From contig NW_006920413.1 in NCBI RefSeq assembly GCF_000344685.1, forward strand, positions 1,119,717 to 1,183,716: a stretch of DNA of 64,000 nt, given 5' to 3'. This DNA is from Gloeophyllum trabeum ATCC 11539. Its lineage: Eukaryota > Basidiomycota > Agaricomycetes > Gloeophyllales > Gloeophyllaceae. The notes below the pieces were generated by a model that saw nothing but the letters and a program-made list of their open reading frames with translations, was not told where the DNA came from and did no database searches. The position numbers were made by a program, and so were the translations under genes. How positions within the stretch are numbered: the stretch's first letter is position 1; each line of letters begins with the position of its first letter. This document shows positions 23,232-35,583 of the stretch, piece by piece.

Positions 23232-24890
23232 CTATAAACATGACCCCAGCTTCCTGCCTTCGGCTCGAGCGGATCGGATGACCTGCAGTATGGCAAGCAG
23301 TGTCTCGCTACCACTACTGTATTCACCATTCCCCATGGACACGATATGAGGGAATAGGCGATCTAGAAGTCGTGCATAAACCAGCGTATCGCCGGAGTTG
23401 GATAACTCACGCCCGCCGTGGGCCGCAAAGTCGATATGTTCCAGAGTATGCCACAACCGCGGTAAGCTGTCGATATCCGGGTTTTCTGACACAATGATGC
23501 ACTCCACTTCGAGTTTTCTCAAGTTAGGGCAGTGCAGGGCGATGGATGCTAATTCTGGCATCGTGCAATCCTCGCAGGGGATTATGAGATTCTGCAGGCG
23601 CGGCCACGTCTGCGCTATCACGTCTACGCTCTCACCAAGGCTGGAGAGCGACATCTCTATCATGAGGGTGGATAGCCGTTGTGCCGCACCTAGTGAATTG
23701 GTTAAAGCATGGTCCCCTCCTTCACTGCTCCCCCATATTGGGAGGGCGAAGCGCACAGCAGTGAGCGTCCCACTCCATCGTGAGGCCAACTTGTCACAGA
23801 TGGAGATGCACTCTTCTCGCCGCCAGCCTCCGGCATCTTCAGGATGAGGATCACATCCAACGTAGAAGACCTCCAAAGTGGATGTGGATAGGACGTCTAG
23901 GAATTTCAGGGCAATGACGGGGTCACCGTTGTAGATCAAAACTTCTTTCAACGCTGGGAAGCCTATCCAGCCGTCGAAGTCCCCCTCCTTGAATCCGCTT
24001 ATGTCCAGCCTGATTTTGTTCAAGGAATCAAGAGTTGAAAGATCCTCAAACGTCTGGATCTCGATCGAGGGTCGGTACAAGGAACATTGCAAGTGTAGAC
24101 TTTTCAGGTGACGAAGTTCAGGGATCTAAGCAAATGAAGGTCCTGGCACGCCCCGCAGTTCTACATGTATGCTTTCTAGAAGCGGCGCTGTTCGGACAAG
24201 AACACATATGAAGTCCTCCATGATAAGACATGTGTGTCGCTGGTCAGCGTAATGACGGCTCCCTCCTGGCGACCAATCTGACCAAGTGACAGGACGGTCA
24301 CATGTCCATTCCCACCTTTTGATGAGGACCTGTCGAAGAGAAGGTGTCAAGAACGGTCGAAGATGATGACCCTCGAATGGTTGGCCCAAGTCCAGAGTGC
24401 ACTCCAATGTTCTCAGAAATGGGAGTAATGGCTTCCGCCTGAGTTGGCTGAGATACATAGTCAGCGACAATCTAGGGCGCCGTGTGTCGTACTCATAGTC
24501 CTCTACTGTTACGCGGAAGTTCAATCGACGGACACGATGTGCGTAGAAGTCGAACCGCAACCATTCCTCTGGAGTAATATCATGATCAATCGCCTGAAAG
24601 TCCCCATGAGATGAACGTGGACGAATATACTAGGCAGAGTGGCTACGTACGTAAACTTCGTCGGGACGGCGATAATCTTCTCCATATACAGGGAGTAGAT
24701 GTTGGAGTTGGAAAGAGTAATCCAACTCTTCCCAGAGGACATCCAGAGCTGGATCAGAAAGCGCTCTGCAGGATCGCGCTATTCCTGCAAGGTCCTTAGA
24801 GGGCTTGTATTCATCTGAGTCGTCTTGAAAGGTCTTCAGTACCCGGCATATCTCTAACACAACCTCGCGGACGGTTAGGCAGCGATGCAT
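23232..24890 (-). CDS. F-box protein with LRR-like repeats; in-frame TAG
   Basis: Predicted substrate receptor of an SCF ubiquitin ligase. Exon 1 is 24651-24890 and the second part is 24593 down to 23232 (complement). The start MHRCLTVREVVLEICRVL with CRALSDPALDVLWEELD is the mushroom-type F-box, about residues 1-60. The rest consists of LRR-like repeats (for example LLESIHVELRGV, HLKSLHLQC, NLRKLEVECI). Oddity: a TAG (24126-24128) interrupts an otherwise continuous frame between GVPGPSFA and IPELRHL. It could be removed by a 39-nt intron (24164-24126, GTAGAA...CTTAG), which keeps frame, but this is shorter than any other intron here and deletes part of a repeat. The alternative is a real nonsense mutation. 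Model ends are sound; functionality is open. Confidence 0.7.
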
Positions 24891-25130
24891 AATACCAGGA
24901 AAGAGCTGAGGTCGTCTTCAAATGAACGCGGAGTTCTGTCACGTCGGTACACGCTGAAGATGCTGAAGTTGTCACGGTCACTTCCCTCTTGTATTGCGCT
25001 TCTCGTTAGCAGTCCCGCAGTACCCAACTTGGGACGGTCGTAGCTCTCACAAACTAGTGTTGTCTATCGCCGAACTCTGCGTGCTGTATTTCATGCTCCA
25101 TTGCCTTCACAACTCGCGTAAGTCGTCGAC

Positions 25131-27414
25131 ATGAACAAAAATCAGTATGAGCAAGAGAAGGAAATTCGGGAGTTGCTACGTCGGGCCGACCGACATGCAG
25201 ACAGGACGGGAAATCTGGTATGTCACCTCGGACTGCGATGGGCGATGACTTCAAGAGCTCTGGAATTTCCAGCGGAGAGAAACCTTGCGACGACTTATAG
25301 AGCTGGCTCATTCTCCTTCACCGGCGCTGAAAAGCTTAGTTGCCTCGAACATCAAGTATTATATCAAGGACTTCCCGGATTTGGAGGATGATGCTATAAA
25401 CGCTGTCTATGATCTATGCGAAGACCCCATATCAAAGGTACAGTTTCTGGAGGAAGGAATCGCGCTCGCCGAGCCAACGTTATTTGCAGATACGGATAGA
25501 GGGATACCACGCCATTGTTCAGGTGTCAAGAGAGCAGAGGAAATTTATTAAGAGGAACGCGGATGTGCTGGTGCAATTGCTTCAAAGTGGTAAGTCGTGG
25601 CCAATCTGTTGTGTATGGATATCTACGATCCTGAAGCATAATCAAGACGAACCCGCTGAGGTAGTCGTTGTGAAGAAGGCCCTGCTAGAGCATATTGACA
25701 TGGACCCCCGTGTAACGCTGGGGGTCCTCTGCGATCAAGTAGTACCGCATGAAGAGCCTATGGACGAGGAAGAACAGGCAATACGGGAACGACTACGATC
25801 ACTCGTCTTAGCCTTTCTCACGGGAGAAGCCAAGCGATCCATTATTGAGCGCCATGCAGCTGATCCGGAGTGCGAACGCGTCCTCGTCGAAGGCCTTTCA
25901 CCGGTAAGTTATATTCCCTCGCGAACCTGTAGTGTCTGATGGTATGACCGTGGTGTAGGCGATTTCGAGGTTATCCTTCCCTGACGTTGACCTTATTGTC
26001 CGAAACATCCTCCTGGCTCTCCCCTCATACCGCTCATATTCATCCAGTGGCGACAAGCTTATCCAGTCTATCTTAGCAAGAGCACGGTCGATCCTCGCGC
26101 AGGAGCTACGGCCATCTGGAGGTCTCCTGTCCCTCCCGTCAACTCGGCAGTATCTTAATCTTGCGGCATTCGTTTCTCTTGAACGGCATGCGGCTCAGCC
26201 GCTCCACCTTGTGCGCTTTTATTGCACTACCCTCCTTAACCGGATGGCGTTATCAAGGCTGGAAAGTGGCGTTCAAACGGCTATTATCCACGACTTTGCT
26301 GAAGCTTTGGAAGCTTCCACTTCTGACAACGCCCGACCCAAGAACCCGGTGTCGGAGGAAATACTATCTGTGCGCAATCAAGCCGTGGATGCGTCTGTCA
26401 TTCTATTTGAGGTGCGTGGTTCCTTATGCTCCCGCGAGCTGTATCCTGAGTCCCATGAAGAGGCTTGCAGAGTCAGGATTACGAGAGAAGACGTGGGACG
26501 ACTGCCGGAAGCTTATCCGGGCTGTCTCTCAGGTAAAAATTCGCCCGTACGACGACTGCGCCGGACGTTTTAGTAACTTTAGTAACTTTCGTGCAGCGCA
26601 AGCAGGAAAACGATTGGTCGCCACCAATTCCCGTGGTCGCAGCAATGCGCAAGATTCAGGCTCTCGCACGGTCGGAAGACCATGCTCAGGACATTCAAGA
26701 CCTTATAAGGGTTCGCAATGGGCCGTCTTTCATTCTCGCCACATTCATCCGACAGGTTTCTCTTCTCTCTTTGAGCAGTCCTTGTTATCTACACCCAAGC
26801 CGCCTCTCACGCAGTCGGCATCTGATACTAACATCGTAGAAGGTAAAACGAACAAGGTTAGCGGGCCTGTCATCCTCAAGCGCAAGATCGAGCACAGAGA
26901 CGAAGGGGTTCCACCTCGACCAGCATCTGTAGTACCCTCAGTACCGAGCCAAAATGGAGGTCCCAGCAACCGTGCGACAGACGTAACACGCAAGACGGTC
27001 CCGACGGCGAGAGGCGATGCGCGTTCCAGTAACGCGAGCTGGGACATTCCCCCTCATGCAAATAAGAGGGCGAGGACGGACAGCGGGAGCAAAACGCCGT
27101 CTTTGTTGAGTCGCCTCAGCACTGCTCCATCGCATCCGGGCGCGGAACATGGACTCCCGCCAAAGCCTGAACTTCAGATTCGAGGAAGAGGGAGTCAAGT
27201 CCGACCGCGTTCACCCCAACCAGACAAGAGTCTCTCCGGGGGTCTCAGCATTAAGGGTGCGGCCCGGGCTGCAACTCGGAACAGCGGTGAGGGGCCGCCT
27301 CCGTCTCGGACGTCGCTGTTGGATAGGCTCTCTGCAGGTGGCAATGATTCATTAGCGGAGAGGATAGAAGGGGATGTGGGGAATAGGAAACAGAAGAGGG
27401 GGAGGGGGGTCTGA
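25131..27414 (+). CDS. API5 (apoptosis inhibitor 5) family protein
   Basis: A 623-residue nuclear helical-repeat protein. Exons: 25131-25217, 25273-25437, 25490-25589, 25647-25903, 25959-26411, 26473-26532, 26597-26710, 26779-27414. The N-terminal 400 residues form HEAT/ARM-like repeats with family-typical stretches: IKYYIKDFPDLEDDAINAVY, EGYHAIVQVS, KRNADVLVQLLQSDEP and MDPRVTLGVLCDQVV. The C-terminal 200 residues are disordered and basic, with KRKIE, NKRART and a final KQKRGRG, plausible nuclear signals. In animals API5 links to E2F1-dependent apoptosis and mRNA export; its fungal role is not established. The last intron uses GTTCGC as donor, and skipping it would break the frame. The gene is divergent from the F-box gene, with 240 bp between start codons. 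Confidence 0.87.
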
Positions 27415-27841
27415 TCGTTCCTGTCTGGGTTCCGAGTGTAACAGGTATCAGGATGTTCTTGAATACAGATGACAAGACTGCCGTCGGGTTATCGCAGCTT
27501 CATCCGATCATACACGAGCCTTAGCAGCTATATGATCATCATACGAGTTATCGCTGGTCAATACCCGCAGCATGAGGTATCCCTGATCGCACCAATGAAG
27601 CACCATCCTAGCTCGCATTATAATGTCATACACAACATGAGGCATTGTCATGAGCAAAATAGCATCATAGAAGTGAGAGGGAGTGTCAGAAGAGGAAACA
27701 AATATCAAGCAATAAGGCTTAATTAGGAGAGCATATACGCAATAAGAGATGAGCAAGCGAGGGCAGCGAAACGAGGCTACTGCACGACTGGGAGCATGAC
27801 TCGGACTCAGAAACACATGGCGATAGACGCACGTCCCACTC
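27415..27841. other. Convergent intergenic region
   Basis: 3' flanks of the API5-family gene (plus) and the zinc-cluster gene (minus). No gene is seen. Confidence 0.5.
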
Positions 27842-29902
27842 TCACGTCCCAGGCTGATCGGGCTCTTTCCGATGCTTCCGATTGCCTTTGCTGCTCGAGC
27901 CCGCAGCGCTCGTGGAGGCACTGGAGGCATTCGTGTCTGCATTGGGGGCCCCGGTGACGTCCTCCTGCACGGGAACCTTCGGCGCGCGTTTGCGCTGCCC
28001 ACGGCGAGACTCCGTCGGATAAATGCACTTGAGGTGGCGGCGAGCGCACTGGCTGCGAGCGGAGATCGAATGTCAGCAACCAATGCAATCAAACGAGACG
28101 GTGGGAGGAAAAAAGATTGTCAGATAAGAGAAGAGAATATAAGAAGGAGGAGGACGAGGCGAGGCGAGGCTCAAGTCCCCCGCCCGCCAATTCCTCGCGT
28201 AGACACGAGGCGAGCGGCATCTAGACACTCACTTGCATGTCTTGTCCTTGCTCCCAGGCGACGGGGGCCCACACGCGATCTTCCTCCCGCGGCAGAATAG
28301 GCAAGCCAGCACCGGCTTCTTCTCGCAGACCTTCTTCGAGGTCTTCGACGTACTCGGCGACGACATCCGATGCTGCGTCTTGCTATCCACATCCGCCGTA
28401 CCGTCGGTCTTGACAGGCGACACGGGCGACATCGGACTCGCGGACGACATCGAGTACTCCTGCGGCTCGGGCTTGACGAGCGGGTGGTACCCGTCCGCAG
28501 ACAGCACCAGCGGATGCGGACGCGCGTGCGTGGGCAAGGCGCGCGCCCAGGGCTCGGTCGGCGCGGGGGGCAGGTCGTCGCGGTCGGGAAGGTACGTCCG
28601 GCCCATGTAGAGATCATGCTTGCGGGCGTTCTCCGCGCGGGCCTGTTCGAACTGGGCGAGAGCGAGGTTAGTTAGTGGGGATGGACCGGGCTGCGAGGGA
28701 ATAATGGTCGTGGCAGCGCCCTGCGGCGACTGCGCGTCTTGCTGCTGGTACATGGTGCCAGGCTGGGCGACGTCCTCCGGGAGGGGGAGATGGTCCATGA
28801 TGGGCGTCTCCGAGGACTCGTACGAGTAGTTGTGCCATCCGGACTGGGCGTAGTATGGGGAGATAGCCGCTCTTGTAGCGGCCCGCCTCTCCCGCTGCTG
28901 CTCCTTGAAGTCATCGAGCCGTTGGGTTTGCTGCGACGGGACAAAGAACGACGGCTGCACGAGCTCCTGGTCAGCGTCAGTGGGCGGCTGGTGCGGCGCA
29001 AACCCGTATGGCAGTCGCGAGGGGGATGGGGTGGTCGATGTTGGGGGAACCAGAGGTCTGAAGTCGTGACCCGGGTACCCCACGGTCTCCGGTGCTTGGA
29101 CCTACCACCAACCGGGATGGTCAGCGGGCTGCGTGAACTAGGAGGAACGGGCGGTCAATTACTCACCGTGGAGGTAGACTCCTTCGGCGCCTGATAAGGG
29201 CCGAAGTCTATCCGCGGGTCTTGGCTGCTTCTACTCAGGTTCCCCCAGTCTTGTTGATCGACCGGTTGAGGAGAAGTTGCATCACCGGGGCGGGCCAGAT
29301 GTGTGCTGTCGGCGAGAGTGTCCTTTGACGCGAAGCCGTAACCGTGCGCATGGCCATGAGGGAAAGACGAACCGGGGACAGAGGAGGAGGGCGAGGCGAG
29401 ATGAACATGATGACGGCTCGGGCAGCATCCGTCACTCTCTTCACGAGCAAAAGCGTGAGCGCCATCACCGTATACACGTTGCTGACCGTTCCAATAGGTA
29501 GCAGGGTTAGACGCGTCTCCCCCAAGACCTCCATCGTAAGCCTGGGTATAGGGCTCTGCAGGGATGCCGGGGGTCGCGAAGGGAGCGGTCGGAACTCCTA
29601 CTCCAGACGACTGGGGGTCGGAAGAGTCGAGATAATGATTAACGAGGTCGGGTTCGGCCTAAGAGGATATCAGATTTTATAGAGCGGTACTTTGATGCAG
29701 AACGTACGCCGTATTGGTCAGACGCGACGGGCTGCTGCTGCCAGTGCTCGTTGCTCTCGTAGACGTTGTTTGCGTAGTAGTAGCTACCGTCGACGACCCA
29801 AGAGCGCGTCTCGTGCGCGTCGACGTAGTCCGAGCCGTAGGCAGCGTGTTCGAGGTCGGCGCCGTAGGGCGCGACGTAGCCAGACGGAAGCAAATTGGAC
29901 AT
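27842..29902 (-). CDS. Transcription factor with C-terminal Zn2Cys6 cluster
   Basis: A 588-residue predicted nuclear regulator in four exons: 29708-29902, 29167-29658, 28233-29101, 27842-28052 (complement). The first 490 residues are low-complexity, rich in Tyr, Pro, Gln and Ser, and carry no other domain. The zinc cluster lies near the end and is complete: Cys496, 499, 506, 518, 521 and 528 (C-x2-C-x6-C-x11-C-x2-C-x6-C), in CLFCRGRKIACGP...NQCARRHLKC. A basic segment RRGQRKRAPK follows, then a short tail. The cluster is split by an intron after its fourth Cys. In most fungal Zn2Cys6 proteins the cluster is N-terminal; C-terminal clusters are a known minority type. No fungal-specific regulatory domain is seen. 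Confidence 0.88.
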
Positions 29903-31267
29903 GATAGCGGAAGTAAATCCGAGTCGATCGCGCCGATCAAAGAGGGCCGGCGGCGTCGCGCGCGACGACGTCGAGGGCAAAAAAGAAAAGACGACAAGGA
30001 CGAGGAGGGCGCGATTCTTATAGGAGGGGGAGGGACCCTTTAGTATGGCACAGGGTCCAGCAGGAGAAGCGCGCCCGCTGCTCGGCTTTGCAGTTCCGGT
30101 CAGATGATATCGCTCATAAATATGGACCTACAAAATCTCCATCCGGCATTACTTGCAGTCTCTTTGCGCTAGTACTTTTATATTTTGCACGGCATTATGC
30201 CGCATTGTCAGATTGACAACTGTCGTATATTTATTCGCTGAGGATGCTCGCTGATGCGTCTGCGTCGCCGGGAACGGGCATGCATTTCCAGGGCGACGCA
30301 CCGAGACGAGCGCAGACCCTGAGCTCGACTTCTTACTGGGATCCTCGTACATTCCTCATCACGTCGTCCTACGCCAAGATCCTAACGTCACCCGCTTCTC
30401 AGCGAGCCATTTAGCGTCGATTGCTGTCGCGTAGCGATAAAATTGCTCCCGACAACCGTGCCAGTACACGACTGACAGTTTGCTGCATCAGCAACAATGG
30501 ATGTGTCGGCCAAGGAGTGCGATTAAACTGATACGGGTCATTTGGAATACGACTACTTGCACGCGCAGAAATCGGGTCAGGCAGCCCGAGCATTTAATTA
30601 CTCGCACGCCTGTTGTTATTGGATCGCGCCGGGGCCTAAGGGAGGCTGTTCAGGAGAAACCATACCGGAACGGGCATATCAGATTCTTACTCGTGTACCC
30701 AGCACCTCCTCAGACACTTCTTTTCCTGGCTCAGTCGCGGTTGCCACGCTTCCCGCATGAACAAGGCACCGCGCACCACTGTATATTTCCGCGGTCGGTC
30801 GGCCCCTCAAGGAGGGCATCGCTGGGTCGAATCGGGCTTTTAAAGTTGTATGAACCTCCGAGCGATGGGCATTCGGGGGTGCGTTCGGACTTGTGGCAGG
30901 CTTCGAAGCATCGGCGAATCTCAGTGAACAGGCCAGGTATACCACCTGCAACGTGCTGCACCTTGCTGCGCACCGTCGATTATGAAGACGCCAATCCTGA
31001 TGCAAGCCTGGAATGGCAGCAAAGCATATTTTTAGTCGCTGGAGCCCACAGAAGAATGGCTAAACGACGTACATGTGTAAAATGCATGTACGCTGACTGA
31101 CTGATTACAGCCTGATACAACAACAAAGCATTCCGATAGTCGCACGCTGATGATCAGTGCAAAGCCTCAGCACGCCCACACGCGCCCTTTATTGTGACAG
31201 GAAGAACTGGTACAACAAAGCTTCGTGCATTTGCTTTTTCACTCATCATCATCATCATCAGCCTTAT
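29903..31267. other. 1.4-kb intergenic region
   Basis: Upstream region of the C-terminal zinc-cluster gene and 3' flank of SPC3. The plus-strand frame 30480-31100 is long but lacks motifs and splice logic. (TCA)6 at 31243-31260 lies just past the SPC3 stop codon. No gene is supported. Confidence 0.5.
31243..31260. repeat. (TCA)6 microsatellite
   Basis: Six perfect trinucleotide units, located 8 bp downstream of the SPC3 stop codon in its presumed 3' UTR. Confidence 0.9.
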
Positions 31268-32318
31268 CTACGATACAGTTTCAGGCTCCGGGAAGGGTAC
31301 AGGTTCTGACGTCCTTCCGGCCTCGCCATAGGTAAGGACGCCAACGTAGGGCATAAGGTTGTAGCGAAGAGTGTAATTCGCTGCCTGCGCATTTCTGTAT
31401 GGGCACACGTCAGCATGATATCATCCAATAGAGGAGCGGCCGAAGAGGGGAGATTGTCCTCTTGTATGACAATAGGTCGAAGCCTTTAATGAAAGAAAAA
31501 CGAGCCCGGATCCAACGTACCTGAAGGATCGAGACAGGTCACGGAAGACGTACTTGTTCCTTCCCGCTATATTCAGCACGGCGTCTTGCTTCCGCCGGAT
31601 GATGCTGTCCCAAAGGACTACATCATTTTGAACCTGCCAAAATGAGAGTATGAGGACCCAGCCCGAGAACAAGATGAAAGTGGGGCGTAGTCGGGGATAT
31701 CGGGGGATGGCTGGGCGCACAATCAAAGGGAGGTGGCGGGATTATGACATCGCGAGGGAGCGAGGGGAGAAACGTACGCCTTTCGAATCCACATATTCCG
31801 CCTGGAGGTACACGAACAGCTGCTTGGTATTCCAGTGGAACAAAGGGGTAAGGTCTAGAAAGGAAGGTATAGGAAGTTCATAATCCAACATAGGGGTACT
31901 GGAAGCATCGAACGTACCTGCGCTGATATTAAAGTTTACGAAGGTGAATTCTTGTTTCACGGTCGGCATGCGCCGTGAGCTGCCTGGAAATCTATGCACA
32001 GCAGCCACGGTATTAGACTTATAACAGCCAATAAACATCCATGGAAGGGGGGCCACGAGACCAAGAAGCGTGACAGCCTTCACCCGCGCGGAAAGGCGGT
32101 ACGCCGATACAGCACGGGTGTGCGTACGGAACGTGACCCGCTCGCGCAGAGGTGCATTCGGAATGAGATGCATACACTTTAACTGAGGCCAGAGTCAGCT
32201 CTCCCTTGGGCTCTGCGGTGAATAGGAACGAGGAGAGCGCGATCGCGGCCAGGAGTCCCATCAGGCATGACGAGAGGAAGGCCGAGAAGTTATTCAACCG
32301 AGCATACAGGCTATGCAT
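31268..32318 (-). CDS. spc3: Signal peptidase complex subunit 3
   Basis: ER membrane subunit of the signal peptidase complex, which cleaves signal peptides; 177 residues. Exons: 32176-32318, 31918-31991, 31778-31854, 31521-31633, 31268-31394 (complement). The N-terminus MHSLYARLNNFSAFLSSCLM leads into one membrane helix (about 12-33). The luminal domain follows: FTFVNFNISADLTPLFHWNT, KQLFVYLQAEY, VQNDVVLWDSIIRRKQDA, NKYVFRDLSRSF and NYTLRYNLMPYVGVLTYGEAG. It has the usual length for the family. Intron 1 is unusually long here (184 nt). I chose its donor and acceptor so that VKVFPGSSRRM reads through, and this junction is the least certain part. Confidence 0.93.
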
Positions 32319-35300
32319 CGCTGGCTAGTATGGGCAGACGTAGCAGTCGTGTATCGGTAATGTTTGACGTTCTGAAGTGGTATAAGACGAAGCACGGTGA
32401 TGGCAAGAGCAGGGCGCGCCGTGTATGTCGGACAGTGTGGACGCTGGGAGGAACACGTCGCGACGCGGCACGCATGCTTTCCATATTGGGCTGTGCTTCG
32501 TCTTTATGGGCGCTTCTCGACGGGACTAAGTTCGCCATTGGCAGTTAGCTGTCGTAGACTTACGTCCTCCCCTCTCTGTGCACTTGTGAGCGGTAGATTA
32601 TTTCCAGAAAAAGTGAGGAATTCCTGTGCTGCTTCCTACAGCAAGGTAATGACTGGGGGCTGATGCATACTAATAAACTACATTGGGGCTTTGTCTGCAA
32701 TCCCCGATTCTGGCCCTCGCATGAAGTTCGCAGACACTGGAACCAGACTAGCGGAACTAGGATGATTGGAATGCGAAACATGCCCAAGACTTCCCTGCGT
32801 CCGCGATGCTGGGGAAAAACGTGGTCTATCTCGTGCGTCTCGTCCATCGCTCATCTGCTACCATCGTTTTGCATCAGTTCCCGATAGACGCGCGGTTCCA
32901 ATGGAACTTTTTTCGGGAACTTCGTGATAGGAGTACGGTGGAGCTGCAACCCACGGACAGTTGTATCGTTCTTTCCATCCCATGCTCGCTGTGGACTTAC
33001 ATTTCAGTCTTAAAAGTCTGTTTTTGCTGCAGTAATCATGCGTTGATCAACCACTCCTGTGACGACTCCATGGTACACCTGCGCTAATTTCGTGGCGGTG
33101 GAAATATACTCCTTTGCACACACTATAATGCGGAGGTAATGTTGCGCAACTAGCTCAATCAAAGCTTCATCTGTCTTGGCGGTATGATCCACCCGATATA
33201 GCTCCTGCTAGCTAACCAGGAATATGCGATACCCCCCAATTGGCTCGCAGATCATTCAAGTGCTACTGTAAGGGACATAAATGCGACCGTTCATTCTACA
33301 ACTAGGCTTCTGCCCGAGGATAAAGCCAGACATTGGTTGGACGTGAGTACAGGAGCTGAAAGTATGGATCGGGAAATCACGAAGCGATAGAGTTTAATGT
33401 GTGTGCTCTCGCTGTTACAGGGCCTTCGGCACATTCAACCAAGAACGAATGGGATCTTTGTAGCCATCTGAACTCTCTTGAAGACCAAGTCACAAGGCTA
33501 GTCCCTTTCGGGGAAGGACTAGTTTACGCCTTGTTCCCGATTTGCGAACTGTCCGGCAAACAGGAGAATCAGAAAGTTGCCGAAGACTGTGTGCCGGAGG
33601 GACTAGATTGCCATGACTCCCCGGAAAGGCCAGCGGGAGGTTCTAGCGGGAACGCCAGGGACCCGTTAAGACGAACACGGCATCCCGCTGTGCTTTGTGA
33701 AACTGCTGGTATGGCATCTGCCCGATGGCTCAAGTACCAAGAATACTTTCATGTTACATCGGTGATATTGGGGAGAGAGCGGCCGTGGACACCTTTGCAT
33801 ATCACCCTAAAGGACCGATATCCTGAAGCTTGTCGTATGTCGTTCATTTTAATTTAATGGCCTTTGGTATCCGGATCATGTCGCTCACTCTGTATAATCA
33901 TGTCAGCACGTGCGGGTCAAGTGAGGCAGTAAGCTCGCCCACGCCAATACCAGAAGCTTCATTGTCCCCAGAAGCATCTTAGCACTCAAACGCTTAGCAT
34001 CGATTGACCAGCATACGGCACGTGCATACGTTCAACCATCATTAGTAGGTGACGACCCCTAAGTACTTGAGCGCCCAGGGGAGTGATCTCTATTTCTCTA
34101 TTGGCTCACGGAGAAATACCCGGTTACGCATCCTCCACCTAATGATCATGACCTCGGAATGACATACTCCACTGCTACTTCTAGGGTGCAAGTAGGAGTA
34201 GTCGTGTTGACGACATCGACCGGTACCTTGATGATAGTGGTATGCCACAATATTCAGATCCGCTTCCGGTGACAGTCGTCCTACCACCAGCGGCCCCATA
34301 CAGCTGTAAGTACGGCACTCCTTCCGGCGAGCTGTCCCAAGTTCGTTCGTAATTGTGAGTTTTAGTTTTAACGATTGGACCACCAGTAGCTGACAGCGTA
34401 TATCCGTGTAAAGCGGTTTTCGTAGCCTCCCCCTGAACGACCCTGCTCCGAGTCCCGCGCGCTTCTGGTGCAATCTTCGAAGGGCAAAGTCTCGGGGTCA
34501 GGCTGGCTCACTGAGGTATTCGGGCCGTAACTGGATCCTCATACCGTATGCACACTTGGCTGACAGAAGCATGATGCTTGCAAGCCGTCGGACGTAAAAT
34601 ATCGCAAGGACTAGCCAAAGCGCCCCTATCCTCTGGTCGATCCACATCATGGCCTCAAGTTATAGACCGATAAGCATCATCATTCATCGCACTGCTACAT
34701 GTTGGATACAATTTCGCTTGTCTCTCGCGGAGGAATTAGTGGGAGATAAGCAGAACACGAGTTTGATATCCCATCAGCGCACATGGCCCCGCCCTGTGTA
34801 TCTTCATTCCAACGTTCGGGTTATGGTTCATCGTAGCCACAGTGTTAATGGCGCAAGTCCGAACTCCGCGGACGACATGCTTACGGTGAAATCCTGGAAT
34901 TTCACTGTCAAGTCTCGTGCCTTGAGCACCAGGTAGGTACTCAACAGAACTGGATTTTCAATGTGGCACCTGTTCCTGCACGTGTGTTGTTTGACAGCCA
35001 GATTAATAATCGCTGTAAGCTCGACGGCACGTCGTATTGTTCGTAGTTTCAGCGGCCTTCCTGACGGGATCGTCGCATCGCGACGGTCCGTGTGCGTACC
35101 CATGCATGTCAGATCGTACAGCATTGGGTCTTTCGTGGAAGTGAGTTCCCACCGCTGTATTTATTCATCGCTGCCCCACGAACTCTTCAGGACTTTGGTC
35201 ATGATAGCGCACACAGCAGTAACCATTAACTGCCCGCAAACCCCGACCTGTCCTCAAGACGTTCACGGGTTTCGTAGATCCTGGATCGAGTGCCTGTCCG

Positions 35301-35583
35301 CATCACCACAATGCCGGCGTCCCGCCTGCGTCTGCACGGTTCGCGGGAGGCAAAGATCGCATCCCTACGGTTGGACCTTGACAACTCAACAGGCCTGCAA
35401 CACTACTCGGTCTCGTCCCACATCCTGAAGTATAATAAATCCTTTTTGATTATATATAGCTGTGTGGTATAAAGAATGCTCAGCAAATGAGAGTTCAAGT
35501 GTCTGTAATCTAGGCCAGTACCAGTCTTTTCCGGAATGAAGGACTACCTGCTGTAAATAATATAGTGGCCTACCGGCCGCGAA
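32319..35583. other. 3.3-kb gene-poor region
   Basis: Largest stretch in the window without a convincing gene. The longest frame, 33399-33857 (plus, 152 codons, no ATG at its start), follows a TGTTACAG that could be an intron acceptor. Its product has no motif I recognise, and no upstream exon could be joined. I see no terminal repeats, transposase or reverse-transcriptase motif. It may be decayed repeat sequence. Confidence 0.45.

Noticed and set aside
27508..28092. 194-codon minus-strand frame over the last exon of the C-terminal zinc-cluster gene
   Set aside because: It is in the wrong phase: the spliced frame completes the Cys cluster and stops at 27842, while this frame runs past without any motif.
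30480..31100. Plus-strand open frame of about 206 codons between the C-terminal zinc-cluster gene and SPC3
   Set aside because: It starts without ATG and the product is Arg/His/Pro-rich with no motif. One frame of this length is expected by chance in 64 kb at this base composition, and it lies in presumed promoter DNA of the minus-strand gene.
33399..33857. Plus-strand open frame of 152 codons following a TGTTACAG acceptor-like site
   Set aside because: No ATG at the start, no upstream exon that joins in phase, and no recognised domain; noted only as part of the gene-poor gap.
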